Shown here piece after piece: positions 1 to 8,158 of a DNA stretch of 64,000 nucleotides (positions are counted from its first letter, which is position 1; every line of letters begins with the position of its first letter). A program made the position numbers and the translations under genes. Origin of the DNA: an uncultured Clostridia bacterium (GTDB lineage Bacteria; Bacillota; Clostridia; Peptostreptococcales; Anaerovoracaceae); contig CALHKP010000011.1 of NCBI GenBank assembly GCA_938034165.1, positions 1 to 64,000 on the forward strand, given 5' to 3'. Below the pieces are notes generated by a model. The model did no database searches, had not been told where the DNA came from, and saw only the letters and a list, made by a program, of their open reading frames with translations.

Positions 1-54
1 ATTGCCGAGTACATTGAAATCAACACTACGGAAGATACCGCAGTAGCGGGCTAA
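1..54 (+). CDS. C-terminal end of an upstream gene (partial)
   Basis: Frame 1 is open from the first base and ends at TAA (52-54), giving the tail IAEYIEINTTEDTAVAG. The tail is too short to identify. It ends inside a GC-rich hairpin, which suits a real gene end. It could also be a chance open frame, because only 17 codons are visible. Confidence 0.3.
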   Translation: MAEYIEINTTEDTAVAG

Positions 55-64
55 CCCCCGCTAC
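43..64 (+). terminator. Hairpin at the end of the upstream gene, possible terminator
   Basis: GTAGCGGG (43-50) pairs perfectly with CCCGCTAC (57-64) around a 6-nt loop that contains the stop codon of the upstream frame. The stem is strong, but what follows is AAACCCCTTT rather than a clean U-run, so it is only a possible intrinsic terminator. Confidence 0.35.
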
Positions 65-106
65 AAACCCCTTTGACAGTGTGTTTTCCTAATAGGCGCT
101 AATCAT

Positions 107-616
107 ATGTCTTATGGAAACGCTCTCATAACCATAAGCATTGGTGTGATTGTGCTAGATGTACTGATGAAAGAAAAGATAGGCTTCGGAACTTTGTTTG
201 ATGCAACTCTTGTTGGAGTTTTTACTGATATGCTACTTTCGCTGGATTTGGTTCATGCTCCCAAGTCATTACCTGTTGCTATAATTATACTGGTTGCCGG
301 AATGTTTTCTATTGCAATAGGGCAGTACATATATATGTCGTCTGCTCAGGGTTGCGGACCGAGGGATACGCTTTTGGTTGCCCTGGGAAAGAGAATGAAG
401 AGACTTCCCATAGGAACGGTATGCATGTTGATTCTGTGCACAGTGTTGGTGATTGGATATTTTCTTGGAGGACCGGTTGGAATAGGCACTGTGATTTCAA
501 CAGCAGGTCTTGGAATGTGTTTGCAGATTGTCTGCCGGATAGCTAGATTTGAGCCTAGGGATGTTGTTCATAAAAACATTCTTGAGTCGATTAGTGTTAT
601 GCGAGGCATAGAATAA
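107..616 (+). pseudogene. YczE/YitT-like membrane protein, N-terminally truncated
   Basis: The 169 residues resemble the YczE family of multi-pass membrane proteins of unknown function. Family-like segments seen here are KEKIGFGTLFDATLVGVF, a GCGPRD segment, and YFLGGPVGIGT. Family members are normally about 200-220 residues and open with another membrane helix followed by a GxSPWD-type segment. Both are absent here. The frame is closed by a TGA about 15 nt upstream of the first ATG, and no good Shine-Dalgarno sequence precedes that ATG. The most likely reading is a gene fragment that lost its 5' end by a deletion or rearrangement near 55-106. A short functional variant cannot be excluded. 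Codon use looks like that of its neighbours. Confidence 0.6.
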
Positions 617-639
617 AAGAATATTAAGTGTGATGAAAT

Positions 640-692
640 AATGACGTAGAAGCGTTTTGAAAAAAATTTTTTCAAGACGTTTTTGCGTCATT
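640..692 (+). terminator. Long AT-rich hairpin between yczE-like fragment and surface protein
   Basis: An approximately 26-bp imperfect inverted repeat (AATGACG... / ...GCGTCATT) closes on a TTGAAAAAA/TTTTTTCAA core and is followed by TTTTGTTG. It sits 24 nt after the stop of the YczE-like frame and probably ends transcription. Its symmetry would also let it act in both directions. Confidence 0.5.
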
Positions 693-790
693 TTGTTGAT
701 TCTGATGAACAAAAGTTATATTATATAATAACATATAAAAACTATAGGAATTGGTTAATATTAATTTGAAAGACGAAAGGAGAACTACTC

Positions 791-3709
791 ATGCAGAAAG
801 GTAAAAGACTTCTGGCAAGTCTACTATCTTTGGTTATGGTATTAGGCGTGACTACTGGCAAGTCTACTATCTTTGGTTATGGTATTAGGCGTGACTACTG
901 TACCTGCAATGGCAGCAGGAATGCAGCCGGCGAGCAGTATACCAAGGATGGAAAGTACTACTACGAACCACTTGAACAGGGTGTTTACAGTAAGGGCGGG
1001 TACACATTAGAAAAGGTATCGCACCCTGACAGAGGAGCAGGACAGCTCGACAGTATCCTTACTCCGGAAGAAAGAGGCCAGAGCTATTCATGGTCTATGG
1101 CAGAAGCGGGAGACTATGTATATATAGGAACTTGCTACAATTCAACTTATTACATCTATCATAACAACGTTCTGACTTCGCTTAAGCAGATGCAGAAAGA
1201 AGGTCAGCTTGGAAAAGATGTTGATGTAAATAATGTTGCAAATGACATCGTTGAAACAATGTTCGGCGTTGACAAATTCGATAAGACTCAGATGAAAGAC
1301 TGGGCTCCTGTTATTATGGCTGTGAACAAGCATACAGGGGAAGCGAAAGTAGTATTCCGTGAACGTGATATCTGGGATGAAAATCCTGATATCTTCCCTG
1401 GATACGGAATTCCAAACGCACCAAAAAACTTTCTGAGTGGATATCGTATGGCATTCAAATTCCATGACAAGATTTACTTTGCAGGAATGGGAAACCCTAC
1501 AGCAACACTTGTAGAAGTTGACCCTGCAACAAACGAAACAAAGATTGTATATCACAATACAAACAAAACTCGTGGTGTAGCAAATGGTGTACATGGACTT
1601 CTGGTTTATGATGATGAAATTCTGATGTGTCTTGCTACAGACAACTATGATGGAAACGGAACACCTGGAGGAATCATCGTAGGAAGTAAGGATCCATCCA
1701 AGGGACTCAGCGAGTGGAGAGTTGTTGCAAATCAGGACAGCTTTGACGGACTCCCTGGGGTAATGCAGATAGACGGCCTTAACGGCGGCGGAATTTGGGA
1801 TATCATCGAATACAACGGAGCAGTTTATGTAACTGTTGTAACAGATAAGACAAATCCTGAAACAGGAATCACAAACAAGCAGGGATTCGCACTTTACCGC
1901 GGAGACAAGCAGGCTGATGATTCATTCGTATGGACTCAGGTTGCAGGAGACAACGGAACAAGCGGACTTCCATTCGGACTTGGTCAGAACTATTCAATGG
2001 CATGTAACATGTGGGTATTTGACAACCACCTGTATCTCGGAACATACAATGACCCAATGCTAGACCTTGCAGCAGTTCCTGCAAGCGGAAACTTTGAGCA
2101 TCTGTATCGTGACCTTGATCACTCAATCTACCTGTATCGTATGGACGAAGGTGAAAACTTCGAAATGATTGCAGGAAAGAATGACAACAAATGCTTCCCT
2201 GAAGGACCAAAAGGAAACCTGGGCGCAGGTCTCGGAAACAACTCAAACCAGTATGTATGGAGATATGGAGTTCACAACGATGAACTGTACATCGGAACAT
2301 ATGATACATCAACACTTACATACATGTTCACAGAGCTGACAGACGGTCAGGTTAAAGACATGAGCAAAGAAGATATCGCAGGACGTGCAGATAAGCTTCA
2401 GGATGCGCTTCTCGAAGTGCTTCAGAAGAACGACGATCCTGTTCTTAAGGCATTCCTCAAGAAGACTATCTTCTCAAGCACAGCAACAGGAATCTTCCAA
2501 AACTTGTCAGGTATTGCAAGCAAGCTTTCAAAGGACTGGAATCCTGTTCCTAAGTATGAAAAGAATATCGCAAACTACGAGCTCATGAAGAAACTTGTTC
2601 TTGACAAGATTCAGGCTATGAGCGTACTTGCAGATGATGAAGTTACAGATATTCCTGAAGGCGCAGATGTTGATGAACTTATGGACATCATGAGCGAAGC
2701 TGCAGACAAGGAAAAAATCGACGAACCATGCGTAAGCGTTGACGAATTCATCGATTCACTGAGCGACAAAGAAGTTATCAAGCTTTATGCTCAGATGGAA
2801 GGAACTGAAGAAGCAGCAGATACAGAAGCAGTTACTCTTACAGAAGATGATGACAGAGCACTTCCTGCTGCTCCATCAAAGGACGAAATCAAGTCAATGA
2901 AGGATCAGCTGAAGGCAAAACTTACAGAAGCAGTAAACAAGCTATTTGCTGAAATGGACAAGATTTACTATGACAAGAATCTCCATAACTTCGTATACTA
3001 CTTCGGAGTAAACTTCTATGCACAGAGCTGCGAAAACGGATTTGACCTGTTAGTATCAAAAGACGGTATCAACTTCGATGCTATAACACGTAACGGATTC
3101 GGCGATGGCGAAAACCACGGTTTGAGAACTATCGGTTCAACAGAACAGGGAGTATTCCTCGGAACAGCAAACCCATTCCAGGGAACTCAGCTTTGGAGAA
3201 TGTCAAGTGACAGAGATTTGAAGCTGGATACTGATCCAACAGCAGAAAGACATAATATCAAGGTAACTGTAAAAGGTAAAGGCAAAGCAACTGAATCACA
3301 GGAAACAGCTGTGGAAGGAAAATATGTAAAACTTACAGCGGAAGCTGCAGAAGGATATGTATTTGACAGATGGGAAGTAGTAAGCCCTAAAGACCTTGAA
3401 ATCAAAGATGGACAGTTCCGTATGCCTAATGAAGATGTAGAAATTGTAGCACACTTCGTTAAGGAAGGAACAGAAAAACCTGATCCAGAAAAACCGGATC
3501 CGGGTACCCCAGACAACCCATCAAAACCTCCAGCAGGCGGTGGAGACAACGGTAACAGTGGAAACGGTAATGGAAATTCCGGAAACACAGGTAATGCAAA
3601 TGGTCCTAAGACAGGTGATGCTGCACCTATTGGAGCATTAGTGGTATTTGTGGCAGCTGCATCAGCTCTTGCAGTTACAATAACCAAAAAAAGAAAATAC
3701 AATAAGTAA
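791..3709 (+). CDS. Sortase-anchored surface protein with propeller-like repeats and an InlB B-type repeat
   Basis: This 972-residue predicted cell-wall protein has a GAAAGGAG ribosome binding site before ATG 791. The N-terminus (MQKGKRLLASLLSLVMVLGVTTG) is a signal-peptide hydrophobic stretch. Recurrent motifs of the type YIGTYN...G..LYR/LWRM (e.g. LYIGTYD, HLYLGTYN, GVFLGTANPFQGTQLWRM) suggest a beta-propeller-like body. Residues about 821-892 resemble the divergent InlB B-repeat family (GYVFDRWEV, ending in VEIVAHFV). A Pro/Gly/Asn-rich wall spacer follows. The end is a sortase signal: PKTGD at about 939-943, a hydrophobic helix and KKRKYNK. The usual Leu of LPXTG is Gly here (GPKTG). The ligand or enzymatic role is not recognisable. 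A 43-bp tandem duplication at codons 8-37 changes the reading frame just where the signal-peptidase site should lie. It is probably monocistronic, because it is flanked by hairpins. Confidence 0.85.
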   Translation: MQKGKRLLASLLSLVMVLGVTTGKSTIFGYGIRRDYCTCNGSRNAAGEQYTKDGKYYYEPLEQGVYSKGGYTLEKVSHPDRGAGQLDSILTPEERGQSYSWSMAEAGDYVYIGTCYNSTYYIYHNNVLTSLKQMQKEGQLGKDVDVNNVANDIVETMFGVDKFDKTQMKDWAPVIMAVNKHTGEAKVVFRERDIWDENPDIFPGYGIPNAPKNFLSGYRMAFKFHDKIYFAGMGNPTATLVEVDPATNETKIVYHNTNKTRGVANGVHGLLVYDDEILMCLATDNYDGNGTPGGIIVGSKDPSKGLSEWRVVANQDSFDGLPGVMQIDGLNGGGIWDIIEYNGAVYVTVVTDKTNPETGITNKQGFALYRGDKQADDSFVWTQVAGDNGTSGLPFGLGQNYSMACNMWVFDNHLYLGTYNDPMLDLAAVPASGNFEHLYRDLDHSIYLYRMDEGENFEMIAGKNDNKCFPEGPKGNLGAGLGNNSNQYVWRYGVHNDELYIGTYDTSTLTYMFTELTDGQVKDMSKEDIAGRADKLQDALLEVLQKNDDPVLKAFLKKTIFSSTATGIFQNLSGIASKLSKDWNPVPKYEKNIANYELMKKLVLDKIQAMSVLADDEVTDIPEGADVDELMDIMSEAADKEKIDEPCVSVDEFIDSLSDKEVIKLYAQMEGTEEAADTEAVTLTEDDDRALPAAPSKDEIKSMKDQLKAKLTEAVNKLFAEMDKIYYDKNLHNFVYYFGVNFYAQSCENGFDLLVSKDGINFDAITRNGFGDGENHGLRTIGSTEQGVFLGTANPFQGTQLWRMSSDRDLKLDTDPTAERHNIKVTVKGKGKATESQETAVEGKYVKLTAEAAEGYVFDRWEVVSPKDLEIKDGQFRMPNEDVEIVAHFVKEGTEKPDPEKPDPGTPDNPSKPPAGGGDNGNSGNGNGNSGNTGNANGPKTGDAAPIGALVVFVAAASALAVTITKKRKYNK
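812..900 (+). repeat. 43-bp tandem duplication in the signal-peptide coding region
   Basis: Bases 812-857 and 855-900 are identical (46 nt), so the period is 43. The unit begins CTGGCAAGTCTACTATC. Since 43 is not a multiple of three, the two copies are read in different frames: LASLLSLVMVLGVTT first, then GKSTIFGYGIRRDYC. A single-copy sequence would read LGVTT-VPAMAAG, a classic signal-peptidase site, but would then stop about 40 codons on. Two copies keep the rest of the protein in frame. Confidence 0.95.
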
Positions 3710-3720
3710 ATGAGAAATAG

Positions 3721-3763
3721 GGTATGGAATCAAGACGAAAGTCTTGGTGCCATACCTTTTTTT
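3721..3763 (+). terminator. Rho-independent terminator of the surface protein gene
   Basis: GGTATGG (3721-3727) pairs with CCATACC (3750-3756), and CAAGAC pairs with GTCTTG inside around a GAAA tetraloop. Seven T residues follow. It sits about 11 nt after the stop codon. Confidence 0.93.
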
Positions 3764-3776
3764 ATTGGGTGCTTAC

Positions 3777-3805
3777 TTTTCAACAGACTGAAAAAATGAT
3801 ATAAT
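3777..3805 (+). promoter_or_regulatory. Putative promoter of the teichoic acid cluster
   Basis: A TTTTCA -35-like box, a 17-nt spacer and a perfect TATAAT (3800-3805, with a second overlapping TATAAT at 3805-3810) lie about 35 nt before the first gene and just after a strong terminator. The -35 box is weak. Confidence 0.5.
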
Positions 3806-3839
3806 ATAATAGAATGTGTGTATTTACGAGAGGAAACCT

Positions 3840-5006
3840 ATGAAAAGAAAAATCACGAAGGCGTTAGATTTGATCAGCTTTTATATCTACAACAGAATAG
3901 GTGCAGGTTTTATGCCGCTGAAGGAGAATCAAGTGTTGTTTCTTACAGAGGCTCGTTCTGATTTGGACGGAAATCTAAAAGCAATGCATGATTATATTGC
4001 GAAAGCGAAACCACAATATGAATCTGTTGTATTTGTAAAAGCTGACAGGCGAAATCGAGATTCATTCGGCAGACGAATGGAGATTTACAGAGCTCTGACG
4101 ACTTCGAAGTATGTTTTTTTAGATGACTTTTATGGGATTACATCTACGATGAAGGTTCGAAAAGGGCAGAAACTGGTGCAGCTGTGGCATGGATCTGGTG
4201 CCTTTAAAAAATTCGGTTTCAGCAGAGTGAGTGCAGGTGAAAGTTTAAAGGGGGTTCATACAGGGTACAGAAAGTATACTGATGTTGCTGTTACGGCAGA
4301 ACCTGTTAGGGAGTGTTTTGCGGAGGCTTTTGATGTTGAAATTTCCAAAGTGAATGCGGTGGGTTCTCCGAGAACTGATATTTTCTTTGATAGAGAAAAA
4401 TCCGAAAAAGTACGATGCAGATTAGAGAAAAATTATCCGGAACTTACAGGAAGAAAACTGGTTCTAATCGCGCCTACTTATAGAGGAAAAAAGGTGCAGG
4501 ATGCGGATTACGACTTTGATAAGCTGCATCTTGATGAGATATGTGATGCTCTCGGAGATGAATATGTTGTAGGTGTTAAGTGGCACCCTGCAATTAAGAA
4601 CAATATTGATATAGGGAAAATAGAGCTTTCTCTTGATGAAAGGATTATCGATTTTACTGATTATGCAGAAATTAATGACCTTCTGGTGGTGACCGATGTT
4701 CTGGTAACTGATTATTCGTCGGTTATCTTCGACTATTATCTGCTGGAAAAGCCAATAGTGTATTTTGTATATGACCTGGAAGAGTATGATGGCGGACGAG
4801 GATTTTACTTTGACTTTGGAGAGTATTTGTTCGGACCTGAAGTTGATAATTACGAAGGCCTTATTGAATGCATCAAGTCGGGCGATTTGTGCGAGGATAA
4901 GAGAAAAGCGTTTGGAGATAAATTCATGAAAGCCTGCGACGGGAAATCATGCGAAAAAGTTGCAGAGTGGATATTTGGGGAGGAAACTGCGGATGGAAAC
5001 AAATAA
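3840..5006 (+). CDS. CDP-glycerol glycerophosphotransferase family enzyme (TagB/TagF/TarL-like)
   Basis: Members of this family (Glyphos_transf) transfer glycerol-phosphate or ribitol-phosphate from the CDP-activated form onto teichoic acid primers at the inner membrane face. Family hallmarks are LWHGSGAFKKFGFS (about residues 120-133) and, near the C-terminus, DYSSVIFDYYLLEKPIVYF followed by the GGRGFYFDF segment. At 388 residues it is the single-domain size. I chose ATG 3840 because GAGAGGAAA lies just upstream; a GTG 24 nt earlier would add eight residues without a better binding site. It is the first gene of a cluster with TarI and TarJ, so ribitol-phosphate or mixed substrates are plausible. 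The exact step (primase or polymerase) cannot be read from the sequence. Confidence 0.88.
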   Translation: MKRKITKALDLISFYIYNRIGAGFMPLKENQVLFLTEARSDLDGNLKAMHDYIAKAKPQYESVVFVKADRRNRDSFGRRMEIYRALTTSKYVFLDDFYGITSTMKVRKGQKLVQLWHGSGAFKKFGFSRVSAGESLKGVHTGYRKYTDVAVTAEPVRECFAEAFDVEISKVNAVGSPRTDIFFDREKSEKVRCRLEKNYPELTGRKLVLIAPTYRGKKVQDADYDFDKLHLDEICDALGDEYVVGVKWHPAIKNNIDIGKIELSLDERIIDFTDYAEINDLLVVTDVLVTDYSSVIFDYYLLEKPIVYFVYDLEEYDGGRGFYFDFGEYLFGPEVDNYEGLIECIKSGDLCEDKRKAFGDKFMKACDGKSCEKVAEWIFGEETADGNK

Positions 5007-6339
5007 AAAAATTAAGCGAAGCGAGTATATAAGCAAAAGTGCAAACATTCTTTTGCTCATCTATACGGTACTGTTTCTGCTGTATCATACGGTTGCGGGG
5101 CTTTATGCTCAGGATTTAATTGAACGTTTGGAATGTGTTGTAGGGTTTTTGATGGCTGTCGTTATGGTCATGAAGCTTGTTGATATTGATTGGGAGGCAC
5201 GAATCAGGTGGCTGAAGTCCAGTTATCTTGTGATTATCTATTTTGTAATCAGAACGGTGTCTTTTGTAAGCAGCGGATTTGACTATAGTGTTGCAAGAAC
5301 TGTATTCTTTGAAGGTGTTTACCTGTTTGTCATTTGCGGAATGATAATTGATTCAAAATTTTGCAAGAAGGTGATAATGAAGTCCTTTGTTGTTATTAAC
5401 TTTGTTCTGAATGTAATTAATGTGGTTGTGTACTTCGTTCTTCGCTCAGGAAATGCAGACTCGGGTTTATATAAGCTTTTCAGCGAATATACATACGCTG
5501 TAAAAAACAGTGTCATCTATTCCGGAATGTATGACAATCCGAACGCATTTGGCGTAATGACTGCTATTGCAATAATACTTGCACTAAATCTCATCAGCAA
5601 AAATGATACAAAACAGAGAAAGCTGGTAATTGCGGCTTATGTGCTGTTTTCTCTGTACTGCGTAGACCTTTCGGAGTGCAGAAGTGCGATGCTTTCGCTG
5701 TTTGCATGTGCTGTTGCGTGGGCACTTGTTACTATAACAAAGGGAAAAATCACAGGAAGAATGCTTGCAATTGCTGCATTTGTTGTTGCTCTTGCAGTAA
5801 CAGGCGGCATTTATGGATTTATGAAAAACAATACAGCTACAGGACTTTATCAGTTCAATGCAGATGAGGTCGCAATCGAAAATGCAAGTACAGGAAGATA
5901 TTCTATTTGGAAAGCAGGCTATTATGCTCATCAGGATAATAAGCTACTTGGTGCAGGCAGTATCAAGAATGAGATGGCTGACCGAAATGCCTTTGTCTAT
6001 CAGAATCTGATAGACATTCAGTATGGCGTAAGTTCATATGTAGAAGACGACAGAGGTCCTCACAATGGATACCTTGCAATGATTTATTGTACAGGACTTT
6101 TGGGATTCCTCGCATTTATGGCAGCGCTTCTGAAAAAGATGCTGGAGGCTAAGAGTCTGAAATACGGCGGCTGGTATCTGGCAATAATATTCTTTATGTC
6201 GGTTAACATGTTCGAAACGATGACGATTGTCAGCAGATTCTTTGTCTGCCTTCTGACATTTATTATACTTGCAATGGATAACAACGACGAAGAACATGGA
6301 TATGGTCTTGAGCATCCGGATGAGGCGAAGCTTTTATAG
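4993..6339 (+). CDS. O-antigen ligase/polymerase-like membrane protein
   Basis: This protein of about 448 residues has roughly ten to twelve hydrophobic helices and a large outer loop containing DDRGPHNGYLAMIYCTGLLG. The HNGYL-type motif is typical of the WaaL/Wzy O-antigen ligase-polymerase superfamily, which joins undecaprenyl-linked glycans. GGGAGGAAACT stands directly before ATG 4993, and the frame overlaps the previous gene by a few codons, so the two are translationally close. In this cluster it may polymerise or attach a surface polysaccharide, or a modified teichoic acid, to the wall. The acceptor is unknown. A longer TTG start at 4960 is possible but lacks a good ribosome binding site. 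Confidence 0.75.
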   Translation: METNKKIKRSEYISKSANILLLIYTVLFLLYHTVAGLYAQDLIERLECVVGFLMAVVMVMKLVDIDWEARIRWLKSSYLVIIYFVIRTVSFVSSGFDYSVARTVFFEGVYLFVICGMIIDSKFCKKVIMKSFVVINFVLNVINVVVYFVLRSGNADSGLYKLFSEYTYAVKNSVIYSGMYDNPNAFGVMTAIAIILALNLISKNDTKQRKLVIAAYVLFSLYCVDLSECRSAMLSLFACAVAWALVTITKGKITGRMLAIAAFVVALAVTGGIYGFMKNNTATGLYQFNADEVAIENASTGRYSIWKAGYYAHQDNKLLGAGSIKNEMADRNAFVYQNLIDIQYGVSSYVEDDRGPHNGYLAMIYCTGLLGFLAFMAALLKKMLEAKSLKYGGWYLAIIFFMSVNMFETMTIVSRFFVCLLTFIILAMDNNDEEHGYGLEHPDEAKLL

Positions 6340-6350
6340 GAGGGGCATAT

Positions 6351-7064
6351 ATGATTTATGGAGTTATTTTGGCCGGCGGAATTGGCAGCCGCATGGGTCA
6401 TGTAGAAAAGCCAAAGCAGTTTTTGAATATAGGTGGAAAACCTATTATAGTGCATACTGTGGAAAAGTTTTGCCTTTATGGGGATTTTGAAAAAATTTTG
6501 ATTCTCTGTCCAAAGCAGTGGATTGAATACACAAAGGGAATCTTACAGAAATATACGGATAATACTGATTCTATAGTTGTTCTGGAAGGTGGTGCTACTA
6601 GAAACGAAACTATTATGAACTCAATTAAGTTTATTGAGTCGGAAGGAAATCTGAATGAGGAGACTGTTATTGTGACTCACGATGCTGTAAGACCTTTTGT
6701 TACATACAGAATGATTGAGGAAAATGTTGCAGCAGCAGAAAAATACGGTGCATGCGATACGGTTATACCGGCGACAGATACAATCGTTGCCAGTGAAAAC
6801 GGGGTGACGATTTCTGAAATTCCGGACAGATCTAAGCTGTATCAGGGTCAGACACCTCAGAGTTTCAAAGCGCTCAAACTCAAGAATTTGTATGATTCTC
6901 TCACAGATGCTGAAAAGGAAATTTTGACTGATGCAGCAAAGATTCTAGTTCTGAAGGGTGAGGATGTTCATCTTGTAAAGGGCGAAACATATAACATAAA
7001 GATTACTTATCCGTATGATATAGCAGTTGCAGAATCCCTTCTTCGAGGTGATGTTGAATGTTAA
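6351..7064 (+). CDS. tarI: D-ribitol-5-phosphate cytidylyltransferase (TarI; IspD family)
   Basis: This 237-residue member of the IspD/TarI nucleotidyltransferase family shows the CTP-binding signature LAGGIGSRMG (about residues 7-16), followed by the conserved KPKQFLNIGGKPI. VTHDAVRPFV and GQTPQSF are further family motifs. IspD and TarI share these motifs, so context decides. The next gene, overlapping by 7 nt, is a TarJ-type reductase, and the flanking genes are glycerophosphotransferase-family enzymes, which points to CTP + ribitol-5-phosphate giving CDP-ribitol. Dxs and IspA occur elsewhere in this window, so an IspD role is still conceivable. AGGAGGGG lies before the ATG. Confidence 0.85.
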   Translation: MIYGVILAGGIGSRMGHVEKPKQFLNIGGKPIIVHTVEKFCLYGDFEKILILCPKQWIEYTKGILQKYTDNTDSIVVLEGGATRNETIMNSIKFIESEGNLNEETVIVTHDAVRPFVTYRMIEENVAAAEKYGACDTVIPATDTIVASENGVTISEIPDRSKLYQGQTPQSFKALKLKNLYDSLTDAEKEILTDAAKILVLKGEDVHLVKGETYNIKITYPYDIAVAESLLRGDVEC

Positions 7065-8083
7065 ACACTATATACAGATTGACTGCGCCAAGGAGATTCG
7101 AAATTGAGTTTTCTGATATAGATATAAATGAGTCGGAGGTGATTGTCAGACCGACACATCTGAGTATATGCAATGCTGACCAGAGATATTATCAAGGCAA
7201 GCGTTCTGCAGAAGTTCTGGCAAAGAAGCTTCCAATGGCTCTTATACATGAGGCTATAGGTACAGTTGTTCACAGTAATTCATCGGAATTCAAACCGGGG
7301 GACAGGGTTGTAATGATTCCAAATACTCCGGTAGAAAAGGATGAATTTATTGCCGAAAATTATCTCAGAAGCAGCAGGTTCAGGGCTAGCGGATTTGATG
7401 GGTTTATGCAAGAATGCGTTGAGATGACAGAGGACAGACTTGTAAAAATTCCCAAAGAGCTGGATCCTATGGTTTTGGCGTTTACTGAGATTATTTCGGT
7501 TGCTCATCATGCGGTGGACAGGTTTATGAAGCATGCTCATGGAAGGAAGGATTGCATCGGTATCTGGGGCGACGGTAACCTTGCTTTTATCGTGTCACTG
7601 ATACTTCATTACAGGCTTCCGGAAACCAGGCTGATTGTGTTTGGTAAGAACGATGACAAGCTAGAGAATTTTTCTTTTGTTCAGGAAACTTATAATATCG
7701 CTGATATTCCTGAGGGGCTTGAGATTGACCATGCATTCGAATGTGTCGGAGGTGAGGGTTCCCAAAGGGCTATTGATCAGATTATTGATATAATAAAGCC
7801 GGAGGCGACTGTTTCGATACTGGGGGTAAGTGAGAACCCGGTTCCGATTAATACCAGAATGATCCTTGAGAAAGGGCTTGTATTTTTTGGAAGTAGCAGA
7901 AGCGGCAGAACTGACTTTGAGGCAACTGTTGAGTTTATGAAAAATCATCCGGAATCGGTGGATTTTCTGTCATATCTTGCAGCTCAGAGTATCGAGGTTG
8001 AGAGCGTTTCTGATATGAACAAAGCTTTTGAAATGGACATTCAGAAGTCTTACGGAAAGACTGTAATGGTCTGGAAGGCGTAG
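7058..8083 (+). CDS. tarJ: Ribulose-5-phosphate reductase (TarJ), zinc-type alcohol dehydrogenase family
   Basis: This is a 341-residue medium-chain dehydrogenase. The N-terminal catalytic half contains a Cys in LSICNADQRYY, the zinc-ligand-like LIHEAIGTV and GDRVVMIPNTPVE. The C-terminal half has a nucleotide-binding segment, CIGIWGDGNLAFIVSL. TarJ reduces ribulose-5-phosphate to ribitol-5-phosphate with NADPH, supplying TarI. The start codon lies inside the end of tarI, so coupled translation is likely. The gene pair tarI-tarJ is the strongest sign that this cluster builds ribitol-phosphate polymers. There is no sign of truncation. Confidence 0.85.
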   Translation: MLNTIYRLTAPRRFEIEFSDIDINESEVIVRPTHLSICNADQRYYQGKRSAEVLAKKLPMALIHEAIGTVVHSNSSEFKPGDRVVMIPNTPVEKDEFIAENYLRSSRFRASGFDGFMQECVEMTEDRLVKIPKELDPMVLAFTEIISVAHHAVDRFMKHAHGRKDCIGIWGDGNLAFIVSLILHYRLPETRLIVFGKNDDKLENFSFVQETYNIADIPEGLEIDHAFECVGGEGSQRAIDQIIDIIKPEATVSILGVSENPVPINTRMILEKGLVFFGSSRSGRTDFEATVEFMKNHPESVDFLSYLAAQSIEVESVSDMNKAFEMDIQKSYGKTVMVWKA

Positions 8084-8158
8084 GAGTTTTTATATCAGAG
8101 TGGTTTGCGAAACGAGGAGCTTTTGCAAGCAGATTAGGATACAGAGAAGGGAGATACT

